A stretch of DNA of 64,000 nt. Source: Pedobacter sp. PACM 27299 (GTDB taxonomy: Bacteria; Bacteroidota; Bacteroidia; Sphingobacteriales; Sphingobacteriaceae). Below, one piece after another: positions 51,264-59,982 of this stretch. Every line of letters begins with the position of its first letter. The stretch's first letter is position 1. Made by a program: the position numbers and the translations under genes. Location: positions 930,001 through 994,000 of the forward strand of contig NZ_CP012996.1 of the NCBI RefSeq assembly GCF_001412655.1. The letters run 5' to 3'. The notes beneath the pieces are model-generated. The model was not told the origin of the DNA. It saw nothing but the letters and a program-made list of their open reading frames with translations, and ran no database searches.

Positions 51264-51686
51264 TTATTCTACTGGAGTTAAGTATTGTGTATACGAATAA
51301 CCTTGTTCTCCATCATCGGTTTTAATGAGCCACCACTGGTCATTTTCTTTTCCAACAAGTGTTACAATTTCATGGCGGGCAGCTTTACCAACGATATCAT
51401 CATTGGTACTTGGACCTTTGCGAATGTTGAGGTTGGAGCTGTTGGTGGTTACCTTTAACTTAGCGCCTTCAGGGATACCAGCTACACTATTGATGTTCAT
51501 CACGAGGTCTCCTGAAGCATAATTTGGATCAAGGCGTTCGTAAGTATCCCAGAGCTGTTGTTTTACAGCACCACTGGTAGCACCATCAATATATAATACG
51601 CCATCCTGTTCACGAACATTTAAGTCGTTTACACCTGCGCTGGTTGCCGCATCAATAAGTTCTTTATATTTTTCTTGTAAAGCCAT
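51264..51686 (-). CDS. BON-like + SH3 domain protein
   Basis: A 140-residue protein without an evident signal peptide. The N-terminal half (LIDAATSAGVNDLNVREQDGVLYIDGATSGAVKQQLWDTYERLDPN) resembles a BON-type fold as in the adjacent protein, and the C-terminal half is a bacterial SH3 domain (LNIRKGPSTNDDIVGKAARHEIVTLVGKENDQWWLIKTDDGEQGYSYTQYL). It follows the BON lipoprotein gene with 17 bases between them, and a true Shine-Dalgarno-like AGGAGG precedes its start. Likely part of a stress-type envelope pair. Confidence 0.82.
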   Translation of the reverse strand: MALQEKYKELIDAATSAGVNDLNVREQDGVLYIDGATSGAVKQQLWDTYERLDPNYASGDLVMNINSVAGIPEGAKLKVTTNSSNLNIRKGPSTNDDIVGKAARHEIVTLVGKENDQWWLIKTDDGEQGYSYTQYLTPVE

Positions 51687-51694
51687 TTTTCTGT

Positions 51695-51700
51695 CCTCCT
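51695..51700 (-). promoter_or_regulatory. Canonical Shine-Dalgarno for the SH3 gene
   Basis: AGGAGG on the minus strand, eight bases before the ATG at 51686. Strong SD sequences are unusual in this phylum and I saw none as good elsewhere in the window; here it may allow translation of the second gene of the pair. Confidence 0.6.
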
Positions 51701-51703
51701 GGA

Positions 51704-52195
51704 TTATTTAATCACCAATTGATTGTCTACCTTTTTAGGTTTCAAAGCATTTATTGCCATCATTAATTTTTGAAGGTCGGCTTTTTTAAGTTCTCCTTTT
51801 AAAGTAACCACACCATCGTTCACTGTTGCCGCAACTGTAGGAAAGTCCTTTGTAGCATCTTTTACCGCAAGTGCTAATGGGGTATCTGCACTCACTTCAA
51901 CTTTAGCGACTTCTATAGTGAGGTTATTCACTATAGATTTCACTCCTGGAACTGCTGCTGCAGCTTTTCCCAAAGCATCTTTACTTGCTTCGTCTGTCAC
52001 CTGTCCGGTAATTGTAACGACACCTTTGTCGACAGCAACACCTGACGCAGATAAGTTAGGGCTCGACTGGATTGCAGCTTCAACCGCGGTTTTTAGATCA
52101 GCATCTTTCGGCGTGCTTTTACATCCGGCAATTGCAGCCACCATAAAGGCAGTTACCATAACCAGAGCCATCATTTTGCTCATTAGTTTTTTCAT
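51704..52195 (-). CDS. Two-BON-domain lipoprotein
   Basis: A 163-residue exported protein. The lipoprotein signal ends with AAIAGC. Two BON domains follow: LKTAVEAAIQSSPNLSASGVAVDKGVVTITGQVTDEASKDALGKAAAAVPGVKSIVNNLTIE and LALAVKDATKDFPTVAATVNDGVVTLKGELKKADLQKLMMAINALKPKKVDNQL. BON proteins bind phospholipid and stabilise the outer membrane under osmotic or other stress (established for OsmY-type proteins). The ATG at 52195 was chosen; a start 12 codons upstream would not be signal-like. It is the first gene of a pair with the SH3 protein. Confidence 0.9.
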   Translation of the reverse strand: MKKLMSKMMALVMVTAFMVAAIAGCKSTPKDADLKTAVEAAIQSSPNLSASGVAVDKGVVTITGQVTDEASKDALGKAAAAVPGVKSIVNNLTIEVAKVEVSADTPLALAVKDATKDFPTVAATVNDGVVTLKGELKKADLQKLMMAINALKPKKVDNQLVIK

Positions 52196-52499
52196 GTTTA
52201 GATAGATTTTGTTTAAACTATTGTTGCTCACCTTTTTGTTAAGCGTGTATCTACAAGATAGCTAAATAACTTAACGTCTGATGTTAAAAAAAGTTTAACA
52301 AAATTGTTTTTTAAACAGTACTGGAAACTAAATTATTTGAAGAAAATCAATTGTAAATATATTTTCCCAATTATTTAATGCACTTAAATAAAGGCTAAGA
52401 AAGAAAAAATCCCCTGGCTCAAAAAACTCCCTGTAATTAGTATCCCTGTAATTTAGCCACCCTGCAATTTAACTTCCCCAAGTATTTTGACCATTAACA

Positions 52500-52592
52500 A
52501 AAAAAGCAAGCATGCTATGAGAAGACCTAGAAAATTTTACCCTTTTTCAGGGTAAAAGATTTCAGTCGTCGAATAGTCTTGCTTGCTTTTTT
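52500..52592. ncRNA. Nested hairpin element after the DEAD-box gene
   Basis: An outer 13-bp stem (52500-52512 with 52580-52592) encloses a separate perfect 9-bp hairpin (TTTTACCCT at 52535-52543 with 52549-52557). The outer arms carry A6 and T6 tails, so it is terminator-like in both directions. It is the terminator of the helicase on the minus strand, but the 67-base structured interior is larger than needed. A small RNA or processed 3' element is possible. Confidence 0.4.
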
Positions 52593-52617
52593 AGAAGAAG
52601 GTTAAAGTACCTTTCTT

Positions 52618-53985
52618 TTATCCTTTTGCTGCGCTGCCTTTAGAACTCCATCTGCGGCTGCCGCTGCTAGGTGTTCTTTTGGCTCCGCTCAGGTTAGGCT
52701 CGCGTTGTCCGCCACCTTGACCTTTACCGCCAGATGGCTTACCACCACCATTACCAGCTCTGCTATTGCCGCCACGAGAACCGCCACCACCACGTGAACC
52801 ACCGCCACCTTTAGGTTTTTCAGTTGCCGCGCTCATCAGGCTTTGCCAGCTCATCGCATACGGATGATCTTCCGTTACCGGAATATTCAGCGCAATTAAT
52901 TTTTCAATATCTTTCAAAAACTCTCTTTCTTCCGCATCGCAGAAAGAAAGTGCTGTTCCACTTAATCCCGCACGACCCGTACGACCGATTCTGTGTACAT
53001 AAGTTTCTGGAATGTTTGGCAATTCATAATTGATCACATGTGCCAATTCATCCACATCAATACCACGTGCTGCGATATCTGTAGCCACAAGAATCCTTGT
53101 TGCTTTAGCTTTGAAATTAGTCAATGCCCTTTGTCTGGCGTTTTGTGATTTATTACCGTGAATTGCTTCAGCTTTAATTCCTACTTTAATCAGATCCTTA
53201 ACGATACGGTCTGCACCATGTTTAGTTCTGGTGAAAACCAATGCTGTTTCGATCGACTTATCCTGTAAGATGTGAATCAATAAGTTTTTCTTATCGTTCT
53301 TAGCTACGAAAAACATTTCTTGTTTGATCTTTTCGGCAGTAGAAGATACTGGAGTAACCTCTACTTTCAGAGGGTTTGTTAAGATCGTATCTGCAAGTTT
53401 TTGAATCTCTTGGGGCATGGTTGCCGAGAAAAACAAAGTCTGTCTTTTTACAGGCAGCTTGGCAATTACTTTTTTAACATCATGAATGAATCCCATGTCC
53501 AGCATTCTGTCGGCCTCATCCAGAACAAAGATTTCAACATCCTTCAGGTTGATAAAACCTTGGTTCATTAAATCTAATAGTCTGCCTGGAGTGGCGATCA
53601 AAATATCTACACCACGGTTTAGCGCATCAGTTTGTGCTTTTTGGCCTACACCACCGAAGATCACCAAATGACGAAGCGGTAAGTTTTTACCATACGCTTT
53701 AAAGCTTTCCTCAATCTGGATAGCCAATTCGCGTGTTGGTGTTAAAACCAATGCTTTGATGTTCTTATGAACTTTAGTATTTGTGTGAGGCTTGCTTAGC
53801 AACTGAAGCATAGGAATTGCGAAAGCGGCAGTTTTACCTGTACCGGTTTGCGCGCAGCCTAATAGATCTCTGCCTTGAAGTATAGTTGGGATGGATTGTT
53901 CTTGTATAGGGGTAGGTTGTGTATAACCTTCTGTTTGGAGCGCTTTTAAAATTGGCTCAATCAGGTTTAATTCTTCGAATAACAA
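52618..53985 (-). CDS. DEAD-box RNA helicase (RhlE-like)
   Basis: A 455-residue ATP-dependent RNA helicase. Motifs in order: Q motif ([14 protein letters not shown]), Walker A ([11 protein letters not shown]), Ia (PTRELAIQ), DEAD ([13 protein letters not shown]), SAT (FFSATMPQ), and the C-terminal [11 protein letters not shown] Gly/Arg-rich RGG-like tail follows. The N-terminus [17 protein letters not shown] requires a TTG start: there is no in-frame ATG before the conserved Q motif, and a stop codon lies upstream. Likely ribosome assembly or cold-shock RNA processing by family. A -7-like TATCTTTG is 51 bases upstream. Confidence 0.93.
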   Translation of the reverse strand: MLFEELNLIEPILKALQTEGYTQPTPIQEQSIPTILQGRDLLGCAQTGTGKTAAFAIPMLQLLSKPHTNTKVHKNIKALVLTPTRELAIQIEESFKAYGKNLPLRHLVIFGGVGQKAQTDALNRGVDILIATPGRLLDLMNQGFINLKDVEIFVLDEADRMLDMGFIHDVKKVIAKLPVKRQTLFFSATMPQEIQKLADTILTNPLKVEVTPVSSTAEKIKQEMFFVAKNDKKNLLIHILQDKSIETALVFTRTKHGADRIVKDLIKVGIKAEAIHGNKSQNARQRALTNFKAKATRILVATDIAARGIDVDELAHVINYELPNIPETYVHRIGRTGRAGLSGTALSFCDAEEREFLKDIEKLIALNIPVTEDHPYAMSWQSLMSAATEKPKGGGGSRGGGGSRGGNSRAGNGGGKPSGGKGQGGGQREPNLSGAKRTPSSGSRRWSSKGSAAKG

Positions 53986-54036
53986 TGTGTTTGTCTTTTA
54001 ATGTATAATAATGAAACGAAAGAATATCGTTCAATG

Positions 54037-54044
54037 CAAAGATA
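54037..54044 (-). promoter_or_regulatory. Candidate -7 element of the helicase gene
   Basis: TATCTTTG on the minus strand, matching TAnnTTTG, 51 bases before the TTG start. The spacing to any -33 element was not convincing. Confidence 0.45.
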
Positions 54045-54080
54045 CGTATAACTTTTGGCTTTTAGGTAATTCGCTTATTT

Positions 54081-55442
54081 CTAGTTAAGTGGTTGCTGGT
54101 TAGCTGGTTTGTTTTCTTTGAAGCGGCTAAAAAATAATAAGGCGAGCACACAGAGTACAAAGCCAACGACTCCATTTAAGCGCAGTCCATAATCATGTCC
54201 GGGGTCTTTTCCATACACCGTCAGCATGGCGAAAATTGCAATTCCCAGCGTCTGACCGAGTTTAACAAACAGGTATTTTACCGCAAAAAACATCCCTTCA
54301 TGATTTTCTCCTGTTTCTTCGGTGTCTTTCTGGGCAATATCGGCAAGGATGGCATTGGGCAGAATACCGAGTGCAGCAAGGGGGAAGGAAGCACAGCACA
54401 CCAGGATTATCATCTGCATGGTGGGAGAAAAAGGAAGTTTTCCCAGGAAAAATATAGTCACAAATATCAGGCTGAGCACCCCAAAAGCAAGGAGCACCAA
54501 TGGCTTCTTTCCAAATCTTTTAGCCCCATAATTGATGAAAGGATAGAAGACCAGCGATAGGAGTACCATGATGCCCATAAACTTCCCGCCGTCGGAATCT
54601 GGTAAACCTAATAACACAGTGACGAAGAACAGCAGTCCACTGGAAATGATGCTCAATGCGATGTAATAGCTGAAATCTGAAATCAGGTAATATTTGAAAT
54701 TTGAATTCCTGAACGTGTTTCTTATCGCTGGCAGTAAAGCGATATGTGTTGGCTTGGCATTGGTATATTCTTTTTCATTGATAAAGATAATCGGCAGGAT
54801 CATAACCAATCCGGAGAAAATACTGAGGCCCCAGATGGTATACTGCAAGGCTTCTGCACGTTCGGTTAACGGGAAAAATTGCTGTATCAGATCTGCATAA
54901 TTATTACATAAAGCGGCCAGGATCATCCCCAATACAAAACCAACCTGCTGATACGTAGAAAGCCGTACTTTCTGATCAGCACTGTGCGTCAGCTCTGCCA
55001 GTAAAGCATTGTATGGAATGATATACGTGGTTACAGAAATGAAAAAACCGGCCAGCACAAAGGTCAGCCACCAAGCATTGGTAATGCTTTCGCCCTTCAC
55101 TAATGGGTAGAAAACCAGCGCACAAAAAATAACTGCGGGTACAATCGCGTATTTCATGATCGGGATTCGCCGGCCTTTGGGATGATTGCTGGCATCACTC
55201 ACCGAAGCTATAAAAGGATCATAAAGCGCGTCAAACAATCTGCCGGAGGCGGCAATGAGCGATAAAATATTGAAAGCCCCGAATACCAATAATTGCGGCA
55301 CCAGTGGATATAAGCCTGAATTGTTTGGCGGCAGGTAAAAGTAAGGCAGCATCACAATGATCAGATTGGTCATGATGCTCCAACCCATCATTCCGGCAGC
55401 ATAGGCGATTTCTTTTCTTAAAGGCAATGGTTTTATCGGCAT
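54081..55442 (-). CDS. GPH-type MFS transporter (sugar:cation symporter family)
   Basis: A 453-residue membrane transporter with about 12 hydrophobic segments. It starts MPIKPLPLRKEIAYAAGMMGWSIMTNLIIVMLPYFYLPP, the usual beginning of the glycoside-pentoside-hexuronide family, and has SGRLFDALYDPFIASVSDASNHPKGRRIPIM (the conserved cytoplasmic loop between helices 2 and 3). The substrate cannot be told. It starts 37 bases downstream of the amino-acid permease on the same strand and may be co-transcribed with it. Confidence 0.88.
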   Translation of the reverse strand: MPIKPLPLRKEIAYAAGMMGWSIMTNLIIVMLPYFYLPPNNSGLYPLVPQLLVFGAFNILSLIAASGRLFDALYDPFIASVSDASNHPKGRRIPIMKYAIVPAVIFCALVFYPLVKGESITNAWWLTFVLAGFFISVTTYIIPYNALLAELTHSADQKVRLSTYQQVGFVLGMILAALCNNYADLIQQFFPLTERAEALQYTIWGLSIFSGLVMILPIIFINEKEYTNAKPTHIALLPAIRNTFRNSNFKYYLISDFSYYIALSIISSGLLFFVTVLLGLPDSDGGKFMGIMVLLSLVFYPFINYGAKRFGKKPLVLLAFGVLSLIFVTIFFLGKLPFSPTMQMIILVCCASFPLAALGILPNAILADIAQKDTEETGENHEGMFFAVKYLFVKLGQTLGIAIFAMLTVYGKDPGHDYGLRLNGVVGFVLCVLALLFFSRFKENKPANQQPLN

Positions 55443-55479
55443 ATTCTATAATTCGGATACTGGTCTGTTTTAGGGCTAA

Positions 55480-56838
55480 CTAGGTTTTATTGTTCCGTTT
55501 CAGGAGATAAGTATTTATAAAATAGAGCAGAATAAATCCGGCAAAGATCAGCAGACCATTTCTGCCGGCCTCTTTATCACTAAAATAGATGCTGAAGCCT
55601 ACAAAAGAATAGGCGGCAATAAAAATCAATGGCAGCAGCGGATAAAATTTCATACTGTAAATGGTGTTCTTGTCCAGATGGGCAGTTTTTCTCCTTAGAA
55701 AAAAGATCGTTGCCGCAGAGCTGGCCATCCCGATACAGTCTAAAAATATAGTGTAATTTAAAATCTTATCGAAGGTTTGTGCGTAGAACAGCGTGAAAAT
55801 AGAAATCACAGAAAATACGCTGAGACTTACAAACATCACGTCATTTTTCTTGCTCTTTTTACTAAAGACGGCAGGTAAAGCGCGCTCTTCGCCCATGGCA
55901 AACATCACCCTTGGGTTGCTCAGTAAATTCACATTGACATAGCCCAATACAGAAAAATAAACCAGGCAGGATAGGATGGTGAAACCCATTGGGCCGAATA
56001 ATTTTCCGGCAAGGATGGCGGCAATACTTTCAGCAGTTTTCAATTGCTCAAATCCGATGACCTTTACATAAGCATAATTGATGGACATATACAGCAGAAT
56101 AATAATGGCAAGACCGATCATGATAGCGCGGGGAATCACTTTGCTGGGTTCTTTAGTTTCGCCTCCGAAGTTGATGCTTTGCTGGTAGCCGCCAAAAGTA
56201 AAGGAGATTGCAATCAGGCACACGCCAAGTGCCTTCCCATAATCCATCCAGTTGGGCGCAACACCGGTGATCGTTTTAAATTCCGGTAAGCTATTGCTGA
56301 TATTTGCGGCCCCAGGACCGGTAAAGATGGCGCAGATTAAGATCAGTACCATACCTATTTTCACCATAGATAACACATTCTGTGTCTTCGAGCTCACTTT
56401 TAAACCGAATAAATTGAGCAGGTAAAACAAGAAAATGGTCACTGCAGCAATCACAATCCTATAAAATTCCGTTTGCAGTTCCAGGGGAAGAATGATCTTA
56501 CTAAAATATTCAGCACCAATGAGGGAAACGCCGGCAACAGAAGCTGCATTGGAAACTACAATGATACAATTGATGGCAAAGGCAATAGAAGGATGGTAAA
56601 AAGCAGAGAAAATCTTGTAATAACCGCCGGTAACGGGAAATCTGGAACCGATTTCGGCATAAGTCAGTGCACCGCAAAGCGCAACAAGTCCGCCAATGAC
56701 CCATGCAGAGAAAAATAACTCCGGAACCTGTGCTGCTGCAGCCACATTTACTGGCGTCCGGAAGATGCCCATCCCGATCACTAAACTAATCACAATCATA
56801 GATAAGTCGAAGAGGGAGAGCTGTTTCTTCTCAGGCAT
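55480..56838 (-). CDS. APC family amino acid permease
   Basis: A 452-residue transporter with about 12 membrane segments. The first segment carries MIVISLVIGMGIFRTPVNVAAAAQVPELFFSAWVIGGLVALCGALTYAEIGSRFPVTGGYY, matching the GxGIF and E-x-G-x-R motifs of APC transporters. Other family segments are INFGGETKEPSKVIPRAIMIGL and NPRVMFAMGEERALP. The carried amino acid is not predictable. It is on the minus strand, divergent from parE. Confidence 0.88.
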   Translation of the reverse strand: MPEKKQLSLFDLSMIVISLVIGMGIFRTPVNVAAAAQVPELFFSAWVIGGLVALCGALTYAEIGSRFPVTGGYYKIFSAFYHPSIAFAINCIIVVSNAASVAGVSLIGAEYFSKIILPLELQTEFYRIVIAAVTIFLFYLLNLFGLKVSSKTQNVLSMVKIGMVLILICAIFTGPGAANISNSLPEFKTITGVAPNWMDYGKALGVCLIAISFTFGGYQQSINFGGETKEPSKVIPRAIMIGLAIIILLYMSINYAYVKVIGFEQLKTAESIAAILAGKLFGPMGFTILSCLVYFSVLGYVNVNLLSNPRVMFAMGEERALPAVFSKKSKKNDVMFVSLSVFSVISIFTLFYAQTFDKILNYTIFLDCIGMASSAATIFFLRRKTAHLDKNTIYSMKFYPLLPLIFIAAYSFVGFSIYFSDKEAGRNGLLIFAGFILLYFINTYLLKRNNKT

Positions 56839-56898
56839 AAGGGATTTGTTTTATTCCTTGAATATACGCGAAAATGTGTATTTGTTGAAACTTTGATG

Positions 56899-56928
56899 TT
56901 GATTCCCCAGCATATTACCTTAAATTTG
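56899..56928 (+). promoter_or_regulatory. Promoter of parE
   Basis: TAAATTTG at 56921-56928 matches the -7 consensus, with a TTG at 56899-56901, 19 bases upstream, at the expected -33 spacing. The predicted start site lies about 15 bases before the parE ATG. Confidence 0.5.
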
Positions 56929-56949
56929 TAATTCTACTCAAATTACATC

Positions 56950-58884
56950 ATGGCTGAACCGAATTATAACGAAGATAGTATACGCTCCCTCGATTGGAAG
57001 GAACACATCAGACTGCGTCCCGGTATGTATATCGGTAAACTTGGAGATGGTTCTGCTCAGGATGACGGGATTTATGTATTGCTGAAGGAGATCGTCGACA
57101 ACTCAATTGATGAGTTTGTGATGGGTGCCGGACGAACCATAGAAATTACCGTTTCTGATCAGAAAGTAAACGTCCGCGATTATGGCAGGGGAATCCCATT
57201 GGGTAAAGTGATTGATTGTGTGTCGAAAATCAATACCGGTGGTAAGTACGATAGCAATGCCTTTCAGAAATCTGTAGGTCTGAATGGCGTCGGTACCAAG
57301 GCCGTAAATGCTTTGTCCAATAATTTCGTGGTACAATCTTACCGTGACAATAAAACCAAAAAAGTAGAGTTTTCAAAAGGAGAGATCACCCTGGAGAATC
57401 CAGTCATTGATACTACACAGCGCAATGGTACTGCGATTACGTTCTATCCTGACGAAACGATTTTCAGAAACTACCATTACATCAGTGATTTTGTGGAAAG
57501 CATGATCTGGAACTATGTGTTCCTGAATGCCGGATTAACCATCAACTTCAACGGACAAAAATATTTATCTGAACGTGGACTTTACGACTTGCTGCACAAA
57601 CACGCAGGAGCGGAAACGATTCGCTATCCGATCATTCACCTGAAAGGGAATGATATTGAGATTGCTATGACCCACGGCCAGCAATATGGAGAAGATTACC
57701 ACTCTTTTGTAAACGGTCAGCATACTACTCAGGGAGGAACGCATCAGGCGGCATTCCGTGAGGCAGTAGTGAAAACCGTACGAGAGTTTTATAAAAAAGA
57801 ATATGATGCTGCGGATATCAGGGCTTCCATTATTGCTGCGATTTCGATCAGGGTACAGGAGCCGGTTTTTGAATCTCAGACAAAGACTAAATTGGGTTCC
57901 CAGAATATGGGGCCAGATGGACCTTCAGTAAGAACGTTTATCAATGATTTCGTAAAGAAAGAATTAGACGATTACCTGCATAAACATACCGATGTAGCAG
58001 ATGCTTTATTGAAAAGAATCTTACAGTCGGAAAGAGAACGTAAAGACATTGCCGGAATTAAAAAACTGGCCAACGATAGGGCTAAAAAAGCCTCCCTGCA
58101 CAATAAAAAACTGAGAGATTGTAAGGTGCATTTCAACAGCACACATGAGAAAAGGTACGAAACTACCCTGTTCATTACTGAGGGAGATTCGGCTTCAGGA
58201 TCGATCACCAAGTCGAGAGATGTGGATTGCCAGGCCGTATTCAGTCTGAAAGGAAAACCTTTAAACTGCTATGAGCTGACCAAGAAAGTAGTTTATGAAA
58301 ACGAAGAGTTCAACTTGCTGCAGCATGCTTTAAATATTGAAGATGGCCTGGATGGCTTACATTATAACAATATTGTCATCGCTACCGATGCCGACGTAGA
58401 TGGGATGCACATCAGGTTACTGATGATGACTTTCTTTCTGCAGTTCTTCCCGGATTTAGTGCGCTCAGGACACGTTTATATCCTGCAAACACCTTTATTC
58501 CGCGTTCGTAATAAGAAAGAGACGATTTATTGCTATAGCGATGATGAGCGTAAAGCGGCCATTACCAAGCTGGGCAATAAACCGGAAATTACCCGATTTA
58601 AAGGACTGGGAGAGATCTCACCAGATGAGTTTGGTTTGTTCATCGGAAAAGACATTCGTTTAGACCCAGTGATCCTGAAAGACCAAACGATTAAAAGCCT
58701 ACTGGAATACTATATGGGCAAAAATACCCCAGACAGACAGCGTCATATCATCAAGAACCTGAGAATTGAAAAAGATACTTTGGAAGATATAGTCGCTCCG
58801 GCAGATCGCTCAAAGGCAGCTGCTGCATTAAAGGAAGCTGATGATGAAACCACAGATGAAGAAATGATCGCAGAATCTGCTTAA
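56950..58884 (+). CDS. parE: DNA topoisomerase IV subunit B (ParE)
   Basis: A 644-residue type IIA topoisomerase ATPase subunit that decatenates replicated chromosomes together with ParC. The GHKL ATPase domain shows Glu47 ([12 protein letters not shown]), GRGIP at 79-83, [14 protein letters not shown] at 110-123 and the QTKTKLG switch-Lys region at 310-316. The TOPRIM part has EGDSASG at 411-417 and DADVDGMH at 480-487. Length favours ParE over GyrB, which usually has a longer insertion in this group. No parC is adjacent: a minus-strand gene follows. Confidence 0.93.
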   Translation: MAEPNYNEDSIRSLDWKEHIRLRPGMYIGKLGDGSAQDDGIYVLLKEIVDNSIDEFVMGAGRTIEITVSDQKVNVRDYGRGIPLGKVIDCVSKINTGGKYDSNAFQKSVGLNGVGTKAVNALSNNFVVQSYRDNKTKKVEFSKGEITLENPVIDTTQRNGTAITFYPDETIFRNYHYISDFVESMIWNYVFLNAGLTINFNGQKYLSERGLYDLLHKHAGAETIRYPIIHLKGNDIEIAMTHGQQYGEDYHSFVNGQHTTQGGTHQAAFREAVVKTVREFYKKEYDAADIRASIIAAISIRVQEPVFESQTKTKLGSQNMGPDGPSVRTFINDFVKKELDDYLHKHTDVADALLKRILQSERERKDIAGIKKLANDRAKKASLHNKKLRDCKVHFNSTHEKRYETTLFITEGDSASGSITKSRDVDCQAVFSLKGKPLNCYELTKKVVYENEEFNLLQHALNIEDGLDGLHYNNIVIATDADVDGMHIRLLMMTFFLQFFPDLVRSGHVYILQTPLFRVRNKKETIYCYSDDERKAAITKLGNKPEITRFKGLGEISPDEFGLFIGKDIRLDPVILKDQTIKSLLEYYMGKNTPDRQRHIIKNLRIEKDTLEDIVAPADRSKAAAALKEADDETTDEEMIAESA

Positions 58885-58901
58885 TATAAGTTTCCGTAAA
58901 T

Positions 58902-58946
58902 AAAAAAATGGCCGGTGAATCATTAGATCTACGGGCCTTTTTTTTT
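58902..58946 (+). terminator. Terminator after parE
   Basis: A short GGCC stem (58910-58913 with 58934-58937) flanked by A7 and T9 tracts. The stem is weak, but the poly-T tail fits the parE end. Confidence 0.5.
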
Positions 58947-58973
58947 ATTTACAAAAAAAGAATAGGGGTTAAA

Positions 58974-59975
58974 CTATCCCTTCTTTAAATGAACCGTATC
59001 TTCCGGGTGCTGCGGAGGCAAGGCAGTCACTTCTTTTTCTACGACAACGACTTTAGTATGTACCGCATACTTGCTGGGTTTAATTCCAACGCTATATTTT
59101 TCCGCATAGGCCTGTGTAAATTCAGCTCCAAAATAAAGGATAATCGCTGTATAATAGATCCATAATAAGATCACGATGATTGATCCTGCGGCACCAAATG
59201 CAGAGGCTGGATTTCCATATTCTATATAAATACCAATCACATATTTACCAATACCAAAGAGTAAGGCGGTAAATAGCGCACCAATAATTGCGGGTTTCCA
59301 TTTCAGTTCTACATCTGGCAATACCTTAAATATGATCGTGAAAATACTGGTCACCACGGTTAGCGTAACCGCATTGGTAACAATCAGCATCATCAGTTCG
59401 GAAACTTCTTCAAAGCTGATGTAAGCCGCAATCTTATGTCCCAGACCCACCACCACACTATTGACGACTAAAGAAACGAGCATTAAAAAACCTAAAGAGG
59501 CAATCAGTGAAAAAGAAAGCAGTCTATTCACAATGAGTTTTTTCCATCCTTTTTTAGGAACTGCTTTTACCTTCCAGATCAGGTTGATGCTATCTTGAAT
59601 CTCAATGAAAACCGCAGTAGCACCAATGATTAAAGTGCCAATTCCGATGATCAATCCTAATGTACTCTTTCCGCTATAATTTGCATTGTTCACAAAGCTT
59701 CTCAGTTGATTGGCGGCATCTTTACCTACCATATCCCCAATTTCAGCAAAGAACTTTTCTCTCGGGTTGATGGTACTGATATCTGCAGTATCTCCTAAAA
59801 ATAAGCTGGCCGCAGAAAGTACAATGATGATCAGTGGCGTTAAGGAAAATATGGTGTAATAAGCAAGAGCAGCGCTTAATTTCATTACGCGATCCTCCAT
59901 AAAGCCTTTCCCGGCGGCAATAAATAGGTGCCCTGTGGCCTTAAGGAAGTCGAAAGTTTTCTTGATAAAATTCAT
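58974..59975 (-). CDS. YihY/BrkB family inner membrane protein
   Basis: A 333-residue multi-pass membrane protein. Family segments are MKLSAALAYYTIFSLTPLIIIVLSAASLFLGD, IGTLIIGATAVFIEIQDSINLIWKVKAVPKKGWKKLIVNRLLSFSLI, VLPDVELKWKPAIIGALFTALLFGIGKYVIGIYIEYGNPASAFGAAGSIIVILLWIYYTAIILYFGAEFTQAYAE. Members were once called RNase BN but are not nucleases. The ATG at 59975 was chosen over one eight codons upstream, which would overlap tamL. It lies seven bases after tamL stops and completes a three-gene minus-strand run (tamB, tamL, this gene). Confidence 0.9.
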   Translation of the reverse strand: MNFIKKTFDFLKATGHLFIAAGKGFMEDRVMKLSAALAYYTIFSLTPLIIIVLSAASLFLGDTADISTINPREKFFAEIGDMVGKDAANQLRSFVNNANYSGKSTLGLIIGIGTLIIGATAVFIEIQDSINLIWKVKAVPKKGWKKLIVNRLLSFSLIASLGFLMLVSLVVNSVVVGLGHKIAAYISFEEVSELMMLIVTNAVTLTVVTSIFTIIFKVLPDVELKWKPAIIGALFTALLFGIGKYVIGIYIEYGNPASAFGAAGSIIVILLWIYYTAIILYFGAEFTQAYAEKYSVGIKPSKYAVHTKVVVVEKEVTALPPQHPEDTVHLKKG

Positions 59976-59982
59976 GCTGCTG

